Assembly: GCA_021847795.1 (NCBI GenBank)
Contig: JAJZPZ010000020.1
Span: 1 to 32,713, forward strand
Reading direction: 5' to 3'
From: Nitrospirota bacterium
GTDB lineage: Bacteria; Nitrospirota; Thermodesulfovibrionia; Thermodesulfovibrionales; Dissulfurispiraceae
DNA length: 32,713 nt
Shown: in pieces, positions 23,421 to 32,276 of the stretch
Numbering within the stretch: position 1 is the stretch's first letter
Layout of the letters: each line of letters starts with the position of its first letter
The notes under the pieces: model-generated
Seen by the model: only the letters and a program-made list of their open reading frames with translations
Databases searched by the model: none
What the model was told of the DNA's origin: nothing
Translations under genes and position numbers: made by a program

Positions 23421-24385
23421 TTTATCAACCTCGTTGCCTCTGTTACCAGTGCGGCAGGGATATCGAATCCCATATTCACTGCCTCTTTAAGATTAAAAAC
23501 CAGTTCCGTATCATTTGAACTGGTCCTGGCGATCTTTTCCGGATGGGTGCCGGTCAGGATCTTTATCGCCCTCTCCGCAGCCTTTTCCCCCAGGTCCCTC
23601 GGGTTGGCGCACAGGGTTATGAGGAAGCTCCTGCCGGGCACCAGGGATGCAGTGGGGATCCTGTATGTCCTCGAAAATTCCTCTATTTCGGAAGAGGCCA
23701 TCTCTGCAAGAGAACTGCTCGTGATGAAGAGGGCGTCCAGCTTCCTGCCTGCGAGAGCCGCTTTTATCGCGCGGACCCCCCGGATGTTTATGGACTCGCT
23801 TCTAAGCCCGTACTGTCCGGACATCTTATATACCTCCCTTGCCTGGAACAGGGAATCTTCCTCTGCCGAGTTGTAAATAATCCCGATGTTTTTGAGGGAT
23901 GTCGTTCCCCTCACATAGCGCAGCAGGCTCGAAACAGAAGGTCTTGCGCTCACTCCTGTCATATTTGCATCCCGGAGTTTCGAGGCAATGGGCTCATAAA
24001 CGCCTGCATACACAACAGGTATTTTTGTCTTCTCACGGAAAGCGGCCATAGTCGCAGCCGTGCCGTAGGTAATGATGAGATCGACATCAATTGCCATAAG
24101 TTTCCTGACTGCATTGCTCAGGGAGACATTGTCAGGGTAGGGCTTCTGTACGATCACTCTTACCTTGTCGTCATATCCCTCCCTGCCGAGCTTTGCCATA
24201 AAGGCATTTTGCATCTCCCGGTAATACCTGCCGTCACCCGTAATGATGATACCGATGCTTTTTCCTCCGGCAAAGGCGGCAGGGTGGAGAAACAATAAAA
24301 CAAGATATGCAAGAAAAACGGAGCCGAGAAAACAGCTAAGGCTTTTCCTCTTAAGCCGTGGCAGGAAAATATTACCGGTGCTCAA
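23417..24385 (-). CDS. TrpX-like ABC-type solute-binding protein (PF04392 family)
   Basis: A 322-aa exported protein with a signal anchor or peptide (residues 15-39, ending AFAGG) and the fold of the ABC_sub_bind family: GIIITGDGRYYREMQNAF, DVDLIITYGTAATMAAF, IPVVYAGVYEPIASKL, MTGVSARPSVSSLLRYVR, IGIIYNSAEEDS, LDALFITSSSLAEM. Such proteins bind aromatic amino acids or other small ligands. Start is a TTG immediately after the MtrB-like stop (TGA-TTG), with GAGGTGG just upstream. It has no transport partners, and like its PhnD-like neighbour it is probably a sensor component. A different binding-protein superfamily from the next gene. Confidence 0.88.
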   Translation of the reverse strand: MSTGNIFLPRLKRKSLSCFLGSVFLAYLVLLFLHPAAFAGGKSIGIIITGDGRYYREMQNAFMAKLGREGYDDKVRVIVQKPYPDNVSLSNAVRKLMAIDVDLIITYGTAATMAAFREKTKIPVVYAGVYEPIASKLRDANMTGVSARPSVSSLLRYVRGTTSLKNIGIIYNSAEEDSLFQAREVYKMSGQYGLRSESINIRGVRAIKAALAGRKLDALFITSSSLAEMASSEIEEFSRTYRIPTASLVPGRSFLITLCANPRDLGEKAAERAIKILTGTHPEKIARTSSNDTELVFNLKEAVNMGFDIPAALVTEATRLIK

Positions 24386-26377
24386 TCACCACCTCTTCGA
24401 GATCGTAAGCATAAGGGCATGTGAGATGCCGTCTTCCCAGTCATTGAAGGAGTTGTCAAGCTCATTCTTGATAGTCCGGTAGTTATAGGCAACCCCCAGT
24501 TGGAGACCGCCCTTGAATTTATACCCGCCGGAAAGCAAAAGGGTTGTCTCTTTTATTTTAAGCTCGGAAAAGGAATCTATGGAGACGGGCTCAAGAAGGT
24601 CCCCAGCGCCCGGGAAAAACCGTGAGCTGCTTATTGTCTGGCTAAGCCCGGCATTGATATTCACGTTTTCCCATGGTATGTAGCTGAGGTCCACGGAATA
24701 GTTATGTGCTTTTTCCTTGTAGGGAACCTGAGTATCGAAAGCATTCGCCGAGTTAGACCGGTAAGCGACATCCTGCTGCGTTCGCGAACGCATATACAGG
24801 TAGGCCGTATTCAGCGACAGGTTATCATTCAATAGGAACAAAACGCTTCCAAACACCTTATCTCTCTGCACATCCCTTTTTCCGGGGCTCGTTACGACAG
24901 CGCCTGACCGGTCGACATAGAGCAGGGCATCTCTCTTTTCCTCCGAGAGGCTGTAGACAAGGAGCGTATTGATTCTTTGCAGGGGGATCCAGGAAAGTGA
25001 TATTTTGCCCTCGTCAGACCGGTCGGGCTCTGTATTGTAGGCAGGGTTATGTATCTCCCGGTGGGTATACTGCGTCTTCAGGCTCAGGTTCTTCAAGACC
25101 CTCGAATCAGCCGACAGCGAAAACACATGCCTCTGAGTTGAGTCCGGAACGGCCCACTGGTTCGCGTTTTCTCTGCGTACAGTTTCGTATGTGTATTCGG
25201 ATCTCAGCGTTACCGCCGCGAGCAGCCGGTAGCGCATTGCCGTCGAAGCGGTATCGGTTTTGGATGAGATGGACGGCCTTACCCCGTAGGCATAGCTGTT
25301 GGCCGGATCGTTTATGTCCCGTAAAGTAACGGCATCCGGATTGTCGGAATCCGTTTCCTTATGCCTGTATTTGAGAAAGAATGCCAGCTTCGCAACCGGC
25401 GCCCATGTTATCTCTCCATTCCCTATAAGGTAATCTGCCTTTGCGCCGCTGTCCCTGTTCTCCCTGTCGGTCTGCGACAAGGTCGCTGCGGCGACTATTC
25501 CCCCTGTGTATGAAGTGTGGAGTTTTATTGTATTGGTCGAGCCCCTCAGCTCAGGCACTAAACTGTACGGATACCTTCCTGCACCCCGCGGCGCCGCCGA
25601 GTTTGCGGCGGCATAATCCTCATACAGGACCTTATCTCCTCCGGCATCAAATCGCTTCTCGCCGTGCGAGATATCCAGCTCAAAAGGGCCGAGATGGCTG
25701 TTTACTCCTACTGTTACCGTTCTCGTTTCCCAATCGATGTCCCTTTGCCGGGATTTCCTCACAATGTCGTTAAAATAGCCGGACCCCGACAGGCTTATCT
25801 GCTGCTGGACACCCTTTCTTTCAATCAGGCTGCCGTCAATGTAAAAGTGAGAGGGGAAATCAGGCGTTTTCAGCCTCAGGAGGAAACTGTTCAAGCCGGC
25901 CTTCAGCCCGTATTCTTTCCCCGCATCCCTGATATCAACGCCCGGCGACGGTGTAACAGGGTCGAGGTCCTTGAGGGTGATATTGTCAAGGTTATGGAAC
26001 AGTGCCCTGTTTATCTCTCTGAAGGAGACAATGTCCTTGAAAGCGTAACTGGCTTCTCCAACGTAATCATTTTTGTTCCTGAGGTCGAGGTCAAGGTGCA
26101 ATCTATGGGGGAACGAAAAGACTTTCAGCTCTCCGCCCAGCAGAATGGAATTGTGCAGATACTCATATTCGTTGCCCCGCGCAGAGCCTTTCGCGTCAAC
26201 AAACCCGTATCCGGTAAAAGCAGACAATACGGGCGTTATTGCGGGGAATACATATGCCTCAGGCTCCTCCTCGTACATCTCTTCCCCTGGAATGCCGTCC
26301 TCTGTGCCGGCGTCATTCGCAAAAGCAGCATGCGGGAACAGCAGCGAAAAGACTACTAAAAAAATGAACTTATTAAT
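24386..26377 (-). CDS. MtrB/PioB-like outer-membrane beta-barrel of electron conduit
   Basis: About 663 aa. A signal peptide ending HAAFA is followed by an acidic leader and a long chain of amphipathic beta strands, with alternating loops such as YSLSEEKRDALLYVDRSG and YLYMRSRTQQDVAYRS. The last residue is Trp (ISKRW), as expected for an outer-membrane barrel. Strand-rich repeats and the preceding decaheme cytochrome match MtrB/PioB-type porins, which hold a decaheme across the outer membrane. No usable ATG, GTG or TTG lies near the signal peptide. The best-placed codon is ATT at 26377, 6 nt after AGGAGG and 22 bp after the cytochrome stop. Other starts would overlap the cytochrome gene by more than 60 codons' worth of non-signal sequence. 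Confidence 0.82.
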   Translation of the reverse strand: MNKFIFLVVFSLLFPHAAFANDAGTEDGIPGEEMYEEEPEAYVFPAITPVLSAFTGYGFVDAKGSARGNEYEYLHNSILLGGELKVFSFPHRLHLDLDLRNKNDYVGEASYAFKDIVSFREINRALFHNLDNITLKDLDPVTPSPGVDIRDAGKEYGLKAGLNSFLLRLKTPDFPSHFYIDGSLIERKGVQQQISLSGSGYFNDIVRKSRQRDIDWETRTVTVGVNSHLGPFELDISHGEKRFDAGGDKVLYEDYAAANSAAPRGAGRYPYSLVPELRGSTNTIKLHTSYTGGIVAAATLSQTDRENRDSGAKADYLIGNGEITWAPVAKLAFFLKYRHKETDSDNPDAVTLRDINDPANSYAYGVRPSISSKTDTASTAMRYRLLAAVTLRSEYTYETVRRENANQWAVPDSTQRHVFSLSADSRVLKNLSLKTQYTHREIHNPAYNTEPDRSDEGKISLSWIPLQRINTLLVYSLSEEKRDALLYVDRSGAVVTSPGKRDVQRDKVFGSVLFLLNDNLSLNTAYLYMRSRTQQDVAYRSNSANAFDTQVPYKEKAHNYSVDLSYIPWENVNINAGLSQTISSSRFFPGAGDLLEPVSIDSFSELKIKETTLLLSGGYKFKGGLQLGVAYNYRTIKNELDNSFNDWEDGISHALMLTISKRW

Positions 26378-26399
26378 ACTCTTCCTCCTCTTTTCCGCT

Positions 26400-27422
26400 C
26401 TATTGAGTAAACTTTCCCTTTCCGCTTGCCGAGGGGAGGTCTGTCCCGTGTATCCGCGAATGGCAGTACGTACATTGTGTGTAGTAGGCGCCCTTCCTTT
26501 CCATCGCAGAGGCAGCCGAAGTCGAATGCCCCTGATGGCATTGCAGGCACAGGAAGGGCTCACGGAGGATGAGGAGATTATTGCTTACAGAACCGTGGGG
26601 GTTGTGGCAGGTCGTGCAGTCCTCGGTGATTTCAGCGTGTTCGTAAACAAAGGGGCCCTCCTTATCAGCGTGGCACATGGCGCAGGTCTGTTTCACCGTC
26701 TCCTTTCTCAACAGCTTGTCATTGTTCGTTCCATGGGCATCGTGACAGTCTGTGCAGAAAAGCTTTTTTTCCGGAACGGGATGGTGCGTGGGCAGGGAGA
26801 ACTCTGCCCGCACGTCCTGGTGGCACTTGTAGCACATCTCGGCCGTATCCTTTGGCTGCACCTTCAGATCATATTTTCCCATTTTAAAGGCGCTGCATAT
26901 GCTGTGGCAGGAGATGCAGGAGACGTCGCTGAACGCATGGGCGCCTGCGTTCCAGTTGTGAAGGTTAAAGGTTGCATTGGCCGTATGGCACTTGAGGCAT
27001 ATGAGAGATTGCGCCTGTGCCGGAAGGTTCTTTATATCGATCAGGGTGGTATAGTTGCACGCGGTCTGCTTTCCGTTCTTTGCGTCCATCTCGACCTTTT
27101 CAGGCGTTATCCCCTCTATGGCAAGGCTGCCGGGACCGTGGCATGACTCACAGTTCACCAGCGGCATGCCGGATTTCCTGGAAAGCTGGACCCCCATTGT
27201 GCTCGCATCAAGATTATGCCGTATCTCATCGTGATAATGGCAGGCGGAAAGGCAGTTCTGTGTGCCGACATACTGGGCATCGAGCCTTCCGACGATCATC
27301 CTTTCATACTCCTTCATGGGAAGAATGGCCCGGGATGATTTAAGAGACTCGCAGCCTGAAATTGCTATGGTCACCGGCAGGACAACCAAAAAAATCCCAT
27401 ATATGATTCCAGAAAATTTCAT
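26400..27422 (-). CDS. DmsE/MtrA-like decaheme c-type cytochrome lipoprotein
   Basis: A 340-aa exported cytochrome. The signal peptide ends in a lipobox-like AISGC (Cys24). Ten heme sites follow: one with a longer CX3CH spacing (CLSACH, 57-62) and nine CXXCH (CESCH 91, CLKCH 142, CISCH 169, CYKCH 197, CTDCH 223, CAMCH 247, CTTCH 269, CLQCH 292, CTYCH 317). Length, heme number and adjoining barrel match MtrA, PioA and DmsE, which pass electrons through an outer-membrane porin. It is the first gene of the operon, with AGGTGA about 6 nt before the ATG and a promoter near 27539. Electron flow direction (export to minerals or an outer reductase, or import) is not determined by sequence. Confidence 0.93.
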   Translation of the reverse strand: MKFSGIIYGIFLVVLPVTIAISGCESLKSSRAILPMKEYERMIVGRLDAQYVGTQNCLSACHYHDEIRHNLDASTMGVQLSRKSGMPLVNCESCHGPGSLAIEGITPEKVEMDAKNGKQTACNYTTLIDIKNLPAQAQSLICLKCHTANATFNLHNWNAGAHAFSDVSCISCHSICSAFKMGKYDLKVQPKDTAEMCYKCHQDVRAEFSLPTHHPVPEKKLFCTDCHDAHGTNNDKLLRKETVKQTCAMCHADKEGPFVYEHAEITEDCTTCHNPHGSVSNNLLILREPFLCLQCHQGHSTSAASAMERKGAYYTQCTYCHSRIHGTDLPSASGKGKFTQ

Positions 27423-27509
27423 GCTTCACCTGTGCCGGAGAATTCTGTGAAAAGAAAGCTGTGATAAAAAGGGGATCGCGTGCAAACCTTCGCCTTTTTA
27501 TTGGTTACC

Positions 27510-27539
27510 ATTATATACAATTTATCGGAGAAAAACCAA
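27510..27539 (-). promoter_or_regulatory. Promoter of the decaheme operon
   Basis: On the minus strand a perfect TATAAT (27515-27510) is preceded at 18 bp by TTGGTT (27539-27534). The predicted start is about 80 nt above the cytochrome ATG. The region 27423-27665 has no other gene. Confidence 0.55.
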
Positions 27540-27665
27540 AAAACTTCTGCGTTATAGCCGGTTATGCGGTTTACGGCTCCCTTTGACGCTGTTTGAACAG
27601 GAAAGGCGCTGTAGAAGAAGCGGCTGGTTGAGGATAGGTTTTTGCAAGCTGCGGCGAAGGGGCTT

Positions 27666-28442
27666 TCAGTTCCCGGGCTCCTGGGAGTGCTGCATGATCC
27701 ACACGGTGCCGAATTCCCTGTCCTGGTATGCCCGCACAAGCCCGAGCCGCAATACTTCGAGGAGGGCAAGGAAGGTGACGATTATCTCTACCCGCGTGAG
27801 CAGGCGCCCGGGAGAATTCTCATCGGAAGAGCTTTCAGGGGCCATGAAGAGGTCTTCGAACCTCACGGTCTGCCCGGTCTCCATCTTCTCGATGATCATG
27901 GCGATTTTATCCTTTACCGTGAGGGTTTCCCTTGTTATCCTGAGGGCTTCAGGCGGCGCCTTCTTCAGGATCTTCTTCAATATGCCCATGAGATCGAAAA
28001 GATTTATGTCGAACAGGTATAGATCAGGTTCCGGAGAACCTTCCTCCTCCGCCATCGGCTCCCTTGAAAATATATTCGTCCACAGATCTTCCCTTTCCCG
28101 CAAGGTAACCGATGCCTCCTTGAATGCCTGGTACTCAAGGAGCCTCCGGACAAGGCCGGCCCTGGGGTCCTCCTGGGACTCAGGTTCGATAGTTTCGTCC
28201 GGGGGAAGCAGCATGCGGGATTTTATATAGATAAGGGTTGCCGCCATAACAAGGAATTCCGCTGCGATTTCGAGATTCAGCTCTTTCATGATTTCGAGGA
28301 ATTCGAGGTACTGCCGTGTTATCTGGGCAATCGGGATGTCGTAGATGTCTATCTTGTCCTGTTTGATAAGATGGAGCAGCAGGTCCATCGGGCCTTCGAA
28401 CACAGGGATTTTTACACTATATGGATTTGTAGATTCAGTCAT
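27666..28442 (-). CDS. scpA: Segregation and condensation protein A
   Basis: A 258-aa kleisin that bridges the heads of the SMC ATPase and, with ScpB, condenses and segregates chromosomes. Family signatures: VFEGPMDLLLHLIKQDKIDIYDIPIAQIT near the N-terminus, AAEFLVMAATLIYIKSRMLLP, the acidic linker PPDETIEPESQEDP, and a C-terminal winged helix (RVEIIVTFLALLEVLRLGLV). I use ATG 28442; a TTG at 28460 adds six residues. Neither has a clear ribosome site. scpB and smc are not in the window. Possible cotranscription with hisG, 108 bp upstream on the same strand. Confidence 0.93.
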   Translation of the reverse strand: MTESTNPYSVKIPVFEGPMDLLLHLIKQDKIDIYDIPIAQITRQYLEFLEIMKELNLEIAAEFLVMAATLIYIKSRMLLPPDETIEPESQEDPRAGLVRRLLEYQAFKEASVTLREREDLWTNIFSREPMAEEEGSPEPDLYLFDINLFDLMGILKKILKKAPPEALRITRETLTVKDKIAMIIEKMETGQTVRFEDLFMAPESSSDENSPGRLLTRVEIIVTFLALLEVLRLGLVRAYQDREFGTVWIMQHSQEPGN

Positions 28443-28471
28443 ATGACTACCAAGTACCAAGCAAGAAACAG

Positions 28472-28519
28472 GAAGTGAAAGGTCAAGGAATAATAAAAAG
28501 CGCTTTAAACCTTCACTTC
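28472..28519. repeat. Inverted repeat between hisG and scpA
   Basis: GAAGTGAAAGGT (28472-28483) and ACCTTCACTTC (28509-28519) pair with one bulged A around a 25-nt loop. The neighbouring GAAGTAAGAAATGGGAA-type sequence is purine-rich on the minus strand. It could be an attenuator between the two genes or a dispersed repeat. No T tract. Confidence 0.4.
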
Positions 28520-28550
28520 TTACCGCTTAGTTCCCATTTCTTACTTGTCT

Positions 28551-29435
28551 TTACGGTATTACCTTGTTCAACGGATACTCGACAATGCCCGATGCACCGG
28601 CGCTTTTAAGCTTCGGGATAATGTCTCTAACTGTCCTTTCATCTATCACCACATCAATCGCGTACCACCCGGTATCGGAAAGAGGAGAAACCGTCGGGGA
28701 GTGCATTGCGGAAAGCAGGCTTAAAACCTTCTTAAATGATTTCTCAGGGACATTCATCTTCAGGCCGACCTTCTCTTCAGCAGCAAGCGCTCCCTTCAGA
28801 AGCAGCGCTATGTTCTCCATTTTCCTTTTCTTCCAGGGATCGTTCCATGCCTTCTTACTTGCTATGAACCTGGTTGTCGACTCAATGATAGTCTCCACAA
28901 TCCGCAGATTGTTTGCCCGCAAGGATATACCGGTCTCGGTCAGTTCCACAATGGCGTCTGCCAGGTAAGGCGGCTTTACCTCTGTTGCGCCCCAGGAGAA
29001 GTCTACTTCAGCCTTTATGCCCTTTGTTTTCAGATACCTTTTCGTAAAGCCCACAAGTTCCGTAGCGACGCGTTTGCCTTCAAGGTCTTTAACGGTCCTT
29101 ATCTTCGAATCATTGGGGACAGCAACAACCCAGCGTACCGGCCTGAAGCCCTCTTTTGCGTAATTCAGTTCAGCGACTTCCACCACATCGGCATGCTGCT
29201 CCAGGATCCAGTCAAGCCCCGTAAGCCCGCAATCAAGGACCCCGTCCTCGACATACCGGGCCATTTCCTGTGCCCTGATAAGCATGGATTCGATTTCAGG
29301 ATCATCGAAGGCAGGATAATAGGACCTCGAAGATACCCCTATATGGTACCCTGCTTTTCTGAAAAGCCGCAAGGTAGACTCCTGCAGGCTCCCTTTAGGA
29401 AGTCCAAGTTTGAGAATTTTCTTTTTTCCGTCCAT
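28551..29435 (-). CDS. hisG: ATP phosphoribosyltransferase (long form)
   Basis: First enzyme of histidine synthesis: it joins ATP and PRPP to give phosphoribosyl-ATP. The 294-aa length includes the C-terminal regulatory ACT-like domain (about 220-294, [13 protein letters not shown]...HSPTVSPL), so this is the long, histidine-inhibited form that needs no HisZ. Catalytic landmarks: [45 protein letters not shown] and [16 protein letters not shown]. The start has AGGGGA about 8 nt upstream. No other his genes are in the window. Confidence 0.95.
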   Translation of the reverse strand: MDGKKKILKLGLPKGSLQESTLRLFRKAGYHIGVSSRSYYPAFDDPEIESMLIRAQEMARYVEDGVLDCGLTGLDWILEQHADVVEVAELNYAKEGFRPVRWVVAVPNDSKIRTVKDLEGKRVATELVGFTKRYLKTKGIKAEVDFSWGATEVKPPYLADAIVELTETGISLRANNLRIVETIIESTTRFIASKKAWNDPWKKRKMENIALLLKGALAAEEKVGLKMNVPEKSFKKVLSLLSAMHSPTVSPLSDTGWYAIDVVIDERTVRDIIPKLKSAGASGIVEYPLNKVIP

Positions 29436-29665
29436 ACCTGTAGTCCCCTAAATATTCATTTATATTGCAACCCTATAAGTCTGATATTTTACGGTTTTGG
29501 GGACGGCGGTGTCAACAGAAGGAAACGGCAGGCAAGGGCCGGGCAGACAGTTCAGCCCTTCCCATACCTTCCGGATGGCGGGAGAGTCCGGCGTGAAGCC
29601 TTTCTCCGCGATGCCTTATCCTGTTCAAAAAGATAGACGCATGTTCGTTATATGTGCTATCCTGT

Positions 29666-29682
29666 CATAAGTAATACTTATG
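29666..29682. promoter_or_regulatory. 17-bp perfect inverted repeat upstream of nfnAB
   Basis: CATAAGTA-A-TACTTATG, 8-bp arms about a single central base. It lies 73 bp upstream of the nfnA -35 box, in the 374-bp divergent region between hisG and nfnA. Probably a dimeric regulator site. A second palindrome TATTTTAAAATA (29773-29784) overlaps the -10. The stretch 29436-29660 holds some GC-rich short stems but nothing I can name. Confidence 0.4.
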
Positions 29683-29754
29683 CATCTATTAGTCGCAAGG
29701 CAAAGAAAAATAATAATGATTTATCATATACATCTGTCCTCGCTCACTTCCCCT

Positions 29755-29783
29755 TTCAACCTTATAAGCATTTATTTTAAAAT
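29755..29783 (+). promoter_or_regulatory. nfnAB promoter
   Basis: TTCAAC (29755-29760), 17-bp spacer, TAAAAT (29778-29783). The predicted start is about 20 nt before the nfnA ATG, leaving a short leader with AAAGGAGG. Confidence 0.5.
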
Positions 29784-29809
29784 AGTAAACTACATAAAGG
29801 AGGCTTCTC

Positions 29810-30676
29810 ATGTATAAAATTCTGGATAAACAAACCCTGAGTGATGTAACGAAACTCATGGTAATCCATGCTCCCCATGTTGCCCGGAAAGCAAAAGCCG
29901 GCCAGTTTATCATTGTTCGGATCAATGAAAACGGAGAGCGCATTCCACTTACCATAGCGGATTATGACCGCAGTTCAGGCACTATAACCATTATCTTTCA
30001 GGAGGTGGGAAAGTCCACCATACAACTCGGCGGCATGAAGGCCGGAGATACGCTTTCCACCTTTGTCGGCCCCCTAGGGCACCCCACCGAGATATCCGAT
30101 TTCGGGACAGTAGTGTGCGTAGGCGGCGGAGTGGGCATCGCCCCGATCTATCCCATAGCACGCGCCCTCAAGGAAGCCGGGAACAAGGTCATCTCTATTA
30201 TCGGCGCGCGGAACAAGGACCTCTTGTTCTGGGAAGATAAAATGCGGGCAGTATCCGATGAACTGCATATCTGCACTGACGACGGCTCCCATGGCCGCAA
30301 AGCGCTGGTAACAGACCCCCTCAGGGAAATCCTCGAAGATAAGAACCGTCCTGTGGCAAAGGTATGGGCCATCGGGCCGGCCATTATGATGAAGTTTGTG
30401 GCGACGACCACGAAACCCTTCAGCATCCCGACCATGGTAAGCCTTAATACGGTCATGATCGATGGGACCGGCATGTGCGGCGGCTGCCGCGTGCTGCTGG
30501 AAGACGGCGCGCAGTTCGTCTGTGTTGATGGCCCGGAATTCGACGGGCACAAGGTAGACTGGACCAATCTGCTGTCGCGACTGCAGTTTTACCGTGATGA
30601 AGAGAAGGCTGCTGTAGATCATTATAAAAATCACACCTGCAATCTCGAAAAAGCAGCGGCGGAAGGAGGGAAATAA
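29810..30676 (+). CDS. nfnA: NADH-dependent ferredoxin:NADP oxidoreductase, small subunit
   Basis: A 288-aa FAD/NAD(P)-binding protein of the sulfide dehydrogenase / NfnA family (also annotated dihydroorotate dehydrogenase electron-transfer-like). It has an N-terminal flavin barrel (IPLTIADYDR, about 45-54), a nucleotide-binding Rossmann part (CVGGGVGIAPIYPIARAL, 103-120), and a C-terminal [2Fe-2S] site: Asp218, Cys223, Cys226 and Cys238 (MIDGTGMCGGC...FVC), the three-Cys-one-Asp ligand pattern of NfnA. With NfnB it couples NADH, NADPH and ferredoxin by flavin-based bifurcation. Strong AAAGGAGG 6-7 nt before the ATG. The stop abuts the nfnB ATG directly. Confidence 0.9.
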   Translation: MYKILDKQTLSDVTKLMVIHAPHVARKAKAGQFIIVRINENGERIPLTIADYDRSSGTITIIFQEVGKSTIQLGGMKAGDTLSTFVGPLGHPTEISDFGTVVCVGGGVGIAPIYPIARALKEAGNKVISIIGARNKDLLFWEDKMRAVSDELHICTDDGSHGRKALVTDPLREILEDKNRPVAKVWAIGPAIMMKFVATTTKPFSIPTMVSLNTVMIDGTGMCGGCRVLLEDGAQFVCVDGPEFDGHKVDWTNLLSRLQFYRDEEKAAVDHYKNHTCNLEKAAAEGGK

Positions 30677-32125
30677 ATGGCTGAACTGAATCCACAGGAA
30701 AGAAAGAAAATTCCGCGCCAGCCTATGCCGAACCAGGACGGTGCAGTGCGCAGGGGAAACTTCGATGAAGTCGCCCTCGGATATACGGAAAGTACGGCAC
30801 GCCTGGAGGCCGAGCGCTGTCTGCAGTGCAAAAAACCCGCCTGCTCCGAAGGATGCCCTGTCGGTGTGCTCATTCCCCGGTTTATAAAGGCCCTGCGTGA
30901 AGGCGACATGGCAAAGGCGGTCGAGGCAATGAAGGTGAAAAACAATCTACCCGCCATCTGCGGCAGGGTCTGTCCGCAGGAGTCACAATGCGAAGGGAAA
31001 TGCATTGTCGGCAAGAAAGGAGAGCCCGTAGCCATCGGGCGTCTCGAACGGTTCGTGGGAGATTATGAACTTGCACATCGCACCTGTCCGCTGGTGAGTT
31101 CTCCTGCCACCGGGAAAAAGGTCGCAGTTGTGGGTTCCGGCCCCGCAGGCCTGACCTGCGCTGTGGATGTAGCGCGTGCAGGGCATAAAGTGACCATATT
31201 CGAGTCCCTTCACGACCCCGGCGGCGTGCTTATTTACGGCATTCCCGAATTCCGCCTTCCTAAAGGCGTTGTGCATGGAGAGATCAATTATGCAGTGCAG
31301 TGCCTGGGCATTGATATCAGGAATGACCATGTAGTCGGACGCACCATCACGCTCGACGAGTTGCTCGCCGGATACGACGCCGTTTTCCTGGGAACCGGAG
31401 CAGGGCTGCCCTCTTTCATGAGGATTCCCGGCATCAACCTCAACGGGGTGATGTCGGCAAATGAGTTTCTCACCCGTGTAAACCTGATGAAGGCATATCT
31501 TTTCCCGAATTACGACACCCCGGTAAAGGCCGGGAAGAAAGTAGCGGTTGTCGGAGCGGGAAACGTGGCCATGGACTCAGCCCGGTGCAGCGCCCGCATA
31601 CAGTCCCTCTCTGCAAAGCAGACAGGCGACGCGCCGGGAGAAGTGCATATCGTTTACCGCAGGTCCAGGGAAGAAGTCCCTGCCAGGGGCGAGGAAGTGC
31701 ACCATGCAGAGGAAGAGGGGGTAATCTTCGACCTCCTGACCAATCCCCTGGAGATTCTGGGTGACAGCAGCGGCAGGGTAAGGGCCATGCGCTGCATCCG
31801 CATGGAATTGGGAGAGCCTGATGCCTCGGGAAGACGGAAACCGGTGCCCATTGCCGGCTCTGAATTCGAGATGGAAGTGGACACCGTGATCATGGCCCTG
31901 GGCACCAGCCCGAACCCGCTGGTCTTCGTGGATGCAGAAGGGCTGGAAAGGACCAAACACGGCACCGCTGTTGCAGATACCGCGTCGGGAAGGACCAAAA
32001 AGCTCCGCGTATGGGCAGGCGGTGACGTAGTCACCGGCGCAGCGACAGTAATCAGCGCAATGGGCGCAGGCAAGCGCGCTGCAGCGGACATCAACAAGTA
32101 CCTGACAGGCGAGGCGCCCTGGTAA
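30677..32125 (+). CDS. nfnB: NADPH-dependent ferredoxin:NAD oxidoreductase, large subunit
   Basis: A 482-aa protein homologous to the glutamate synthase small subunit (GltD) and NfnB. Eight N-terminal Cys (48, 51, 56, 60, 95, 99, 105, 109) bind two [4Fe-4S] clusters. Two dinucleotide-binding domains follow (VAVVGSGPAGLTC, then VAVVGAGNVAMDSAR), with the C-terminal VWAGGDVVTGAATV FAD motif. Alone it could be read as a glutamate synthase subunit. The immediate upstream nfnA (stop and start touching, GGAGG upstream) makes the electron-bifurcating Nfn complex the better call. No large glutamate synthase subunit is nearby. Confidence 0.88.
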   Translation: MAELNPQERKKIPRQPMPNQDGAVRRGNFDEVALGYTESTARLEAERCLQCKKPACSEGCPVGVLIPRFIKALREGDMAKAVEAMKVKNNLPAICGRVCPQESQCEGKCIVGKKGEPVAIGRLERFVGDYELAHRTCPLVSSPATGKKVAVVGSGPAGLTCAVDVARAGHKVTIFESLHDPGGVLIYGIPEFRLPKGVVHGEINYAVQCLGIDIRNDHVVGRTITLDELLAGYDAVFLGTGAGLPSFMRIPGINLNGVMSANEFLTRVNLMKAYLFPNYDTPVKAGKKVAVVGAGNVAMDSARCSARIQSLSAKQTGDAPGEVHIVYRRSREEVPARGEEVHHAEEEGVIFDLLTNPLEILGDSSGRVRAMRCIRMELGEPDASGRRKPVPIAGSEFEMEVDTVIMALGTSPNPLVFVDAEGLERTKHGTAVADTASGRTKKLRVWAGGDVVTGAATVISAMGAGKRAAADINKYLTGEAPW

Positions 32126-32276
32126 AAACCTTCTGCCGGGAGGCGGAATCGTTTTAATTATTGAGGCCGTCAATAGAGCGGGATTTGGGATGTATTCTTA
32201 TTCCTGCTTCGCCTTTTTCCCCGGTAGAAGGAAAAATCCAGAAGCTTCCGCCTCTGAGGATAATCCCCTCTAATGA

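Noticed and set aside
29500-29640. GC-rich short stems upstream of nfnA, considered as a riboswitch
   Set aside because: The stems do not assemble into any class I know, and the predicted nfnA transcript starts well downstream of them.
30677-32125. NfnB-type gene as a glutamate synthase small subunit
   Set aside because: No large subunit is nearby and the gene directly abuts nfnA, whose iron-sulfur ligands fit the Nfn complex.
32204-32240. A possible third CRISPR repeat one period to the left
   Set aside because: Only the first four bases and a GGAAAAA tail agree with the unit. Not better than chance.
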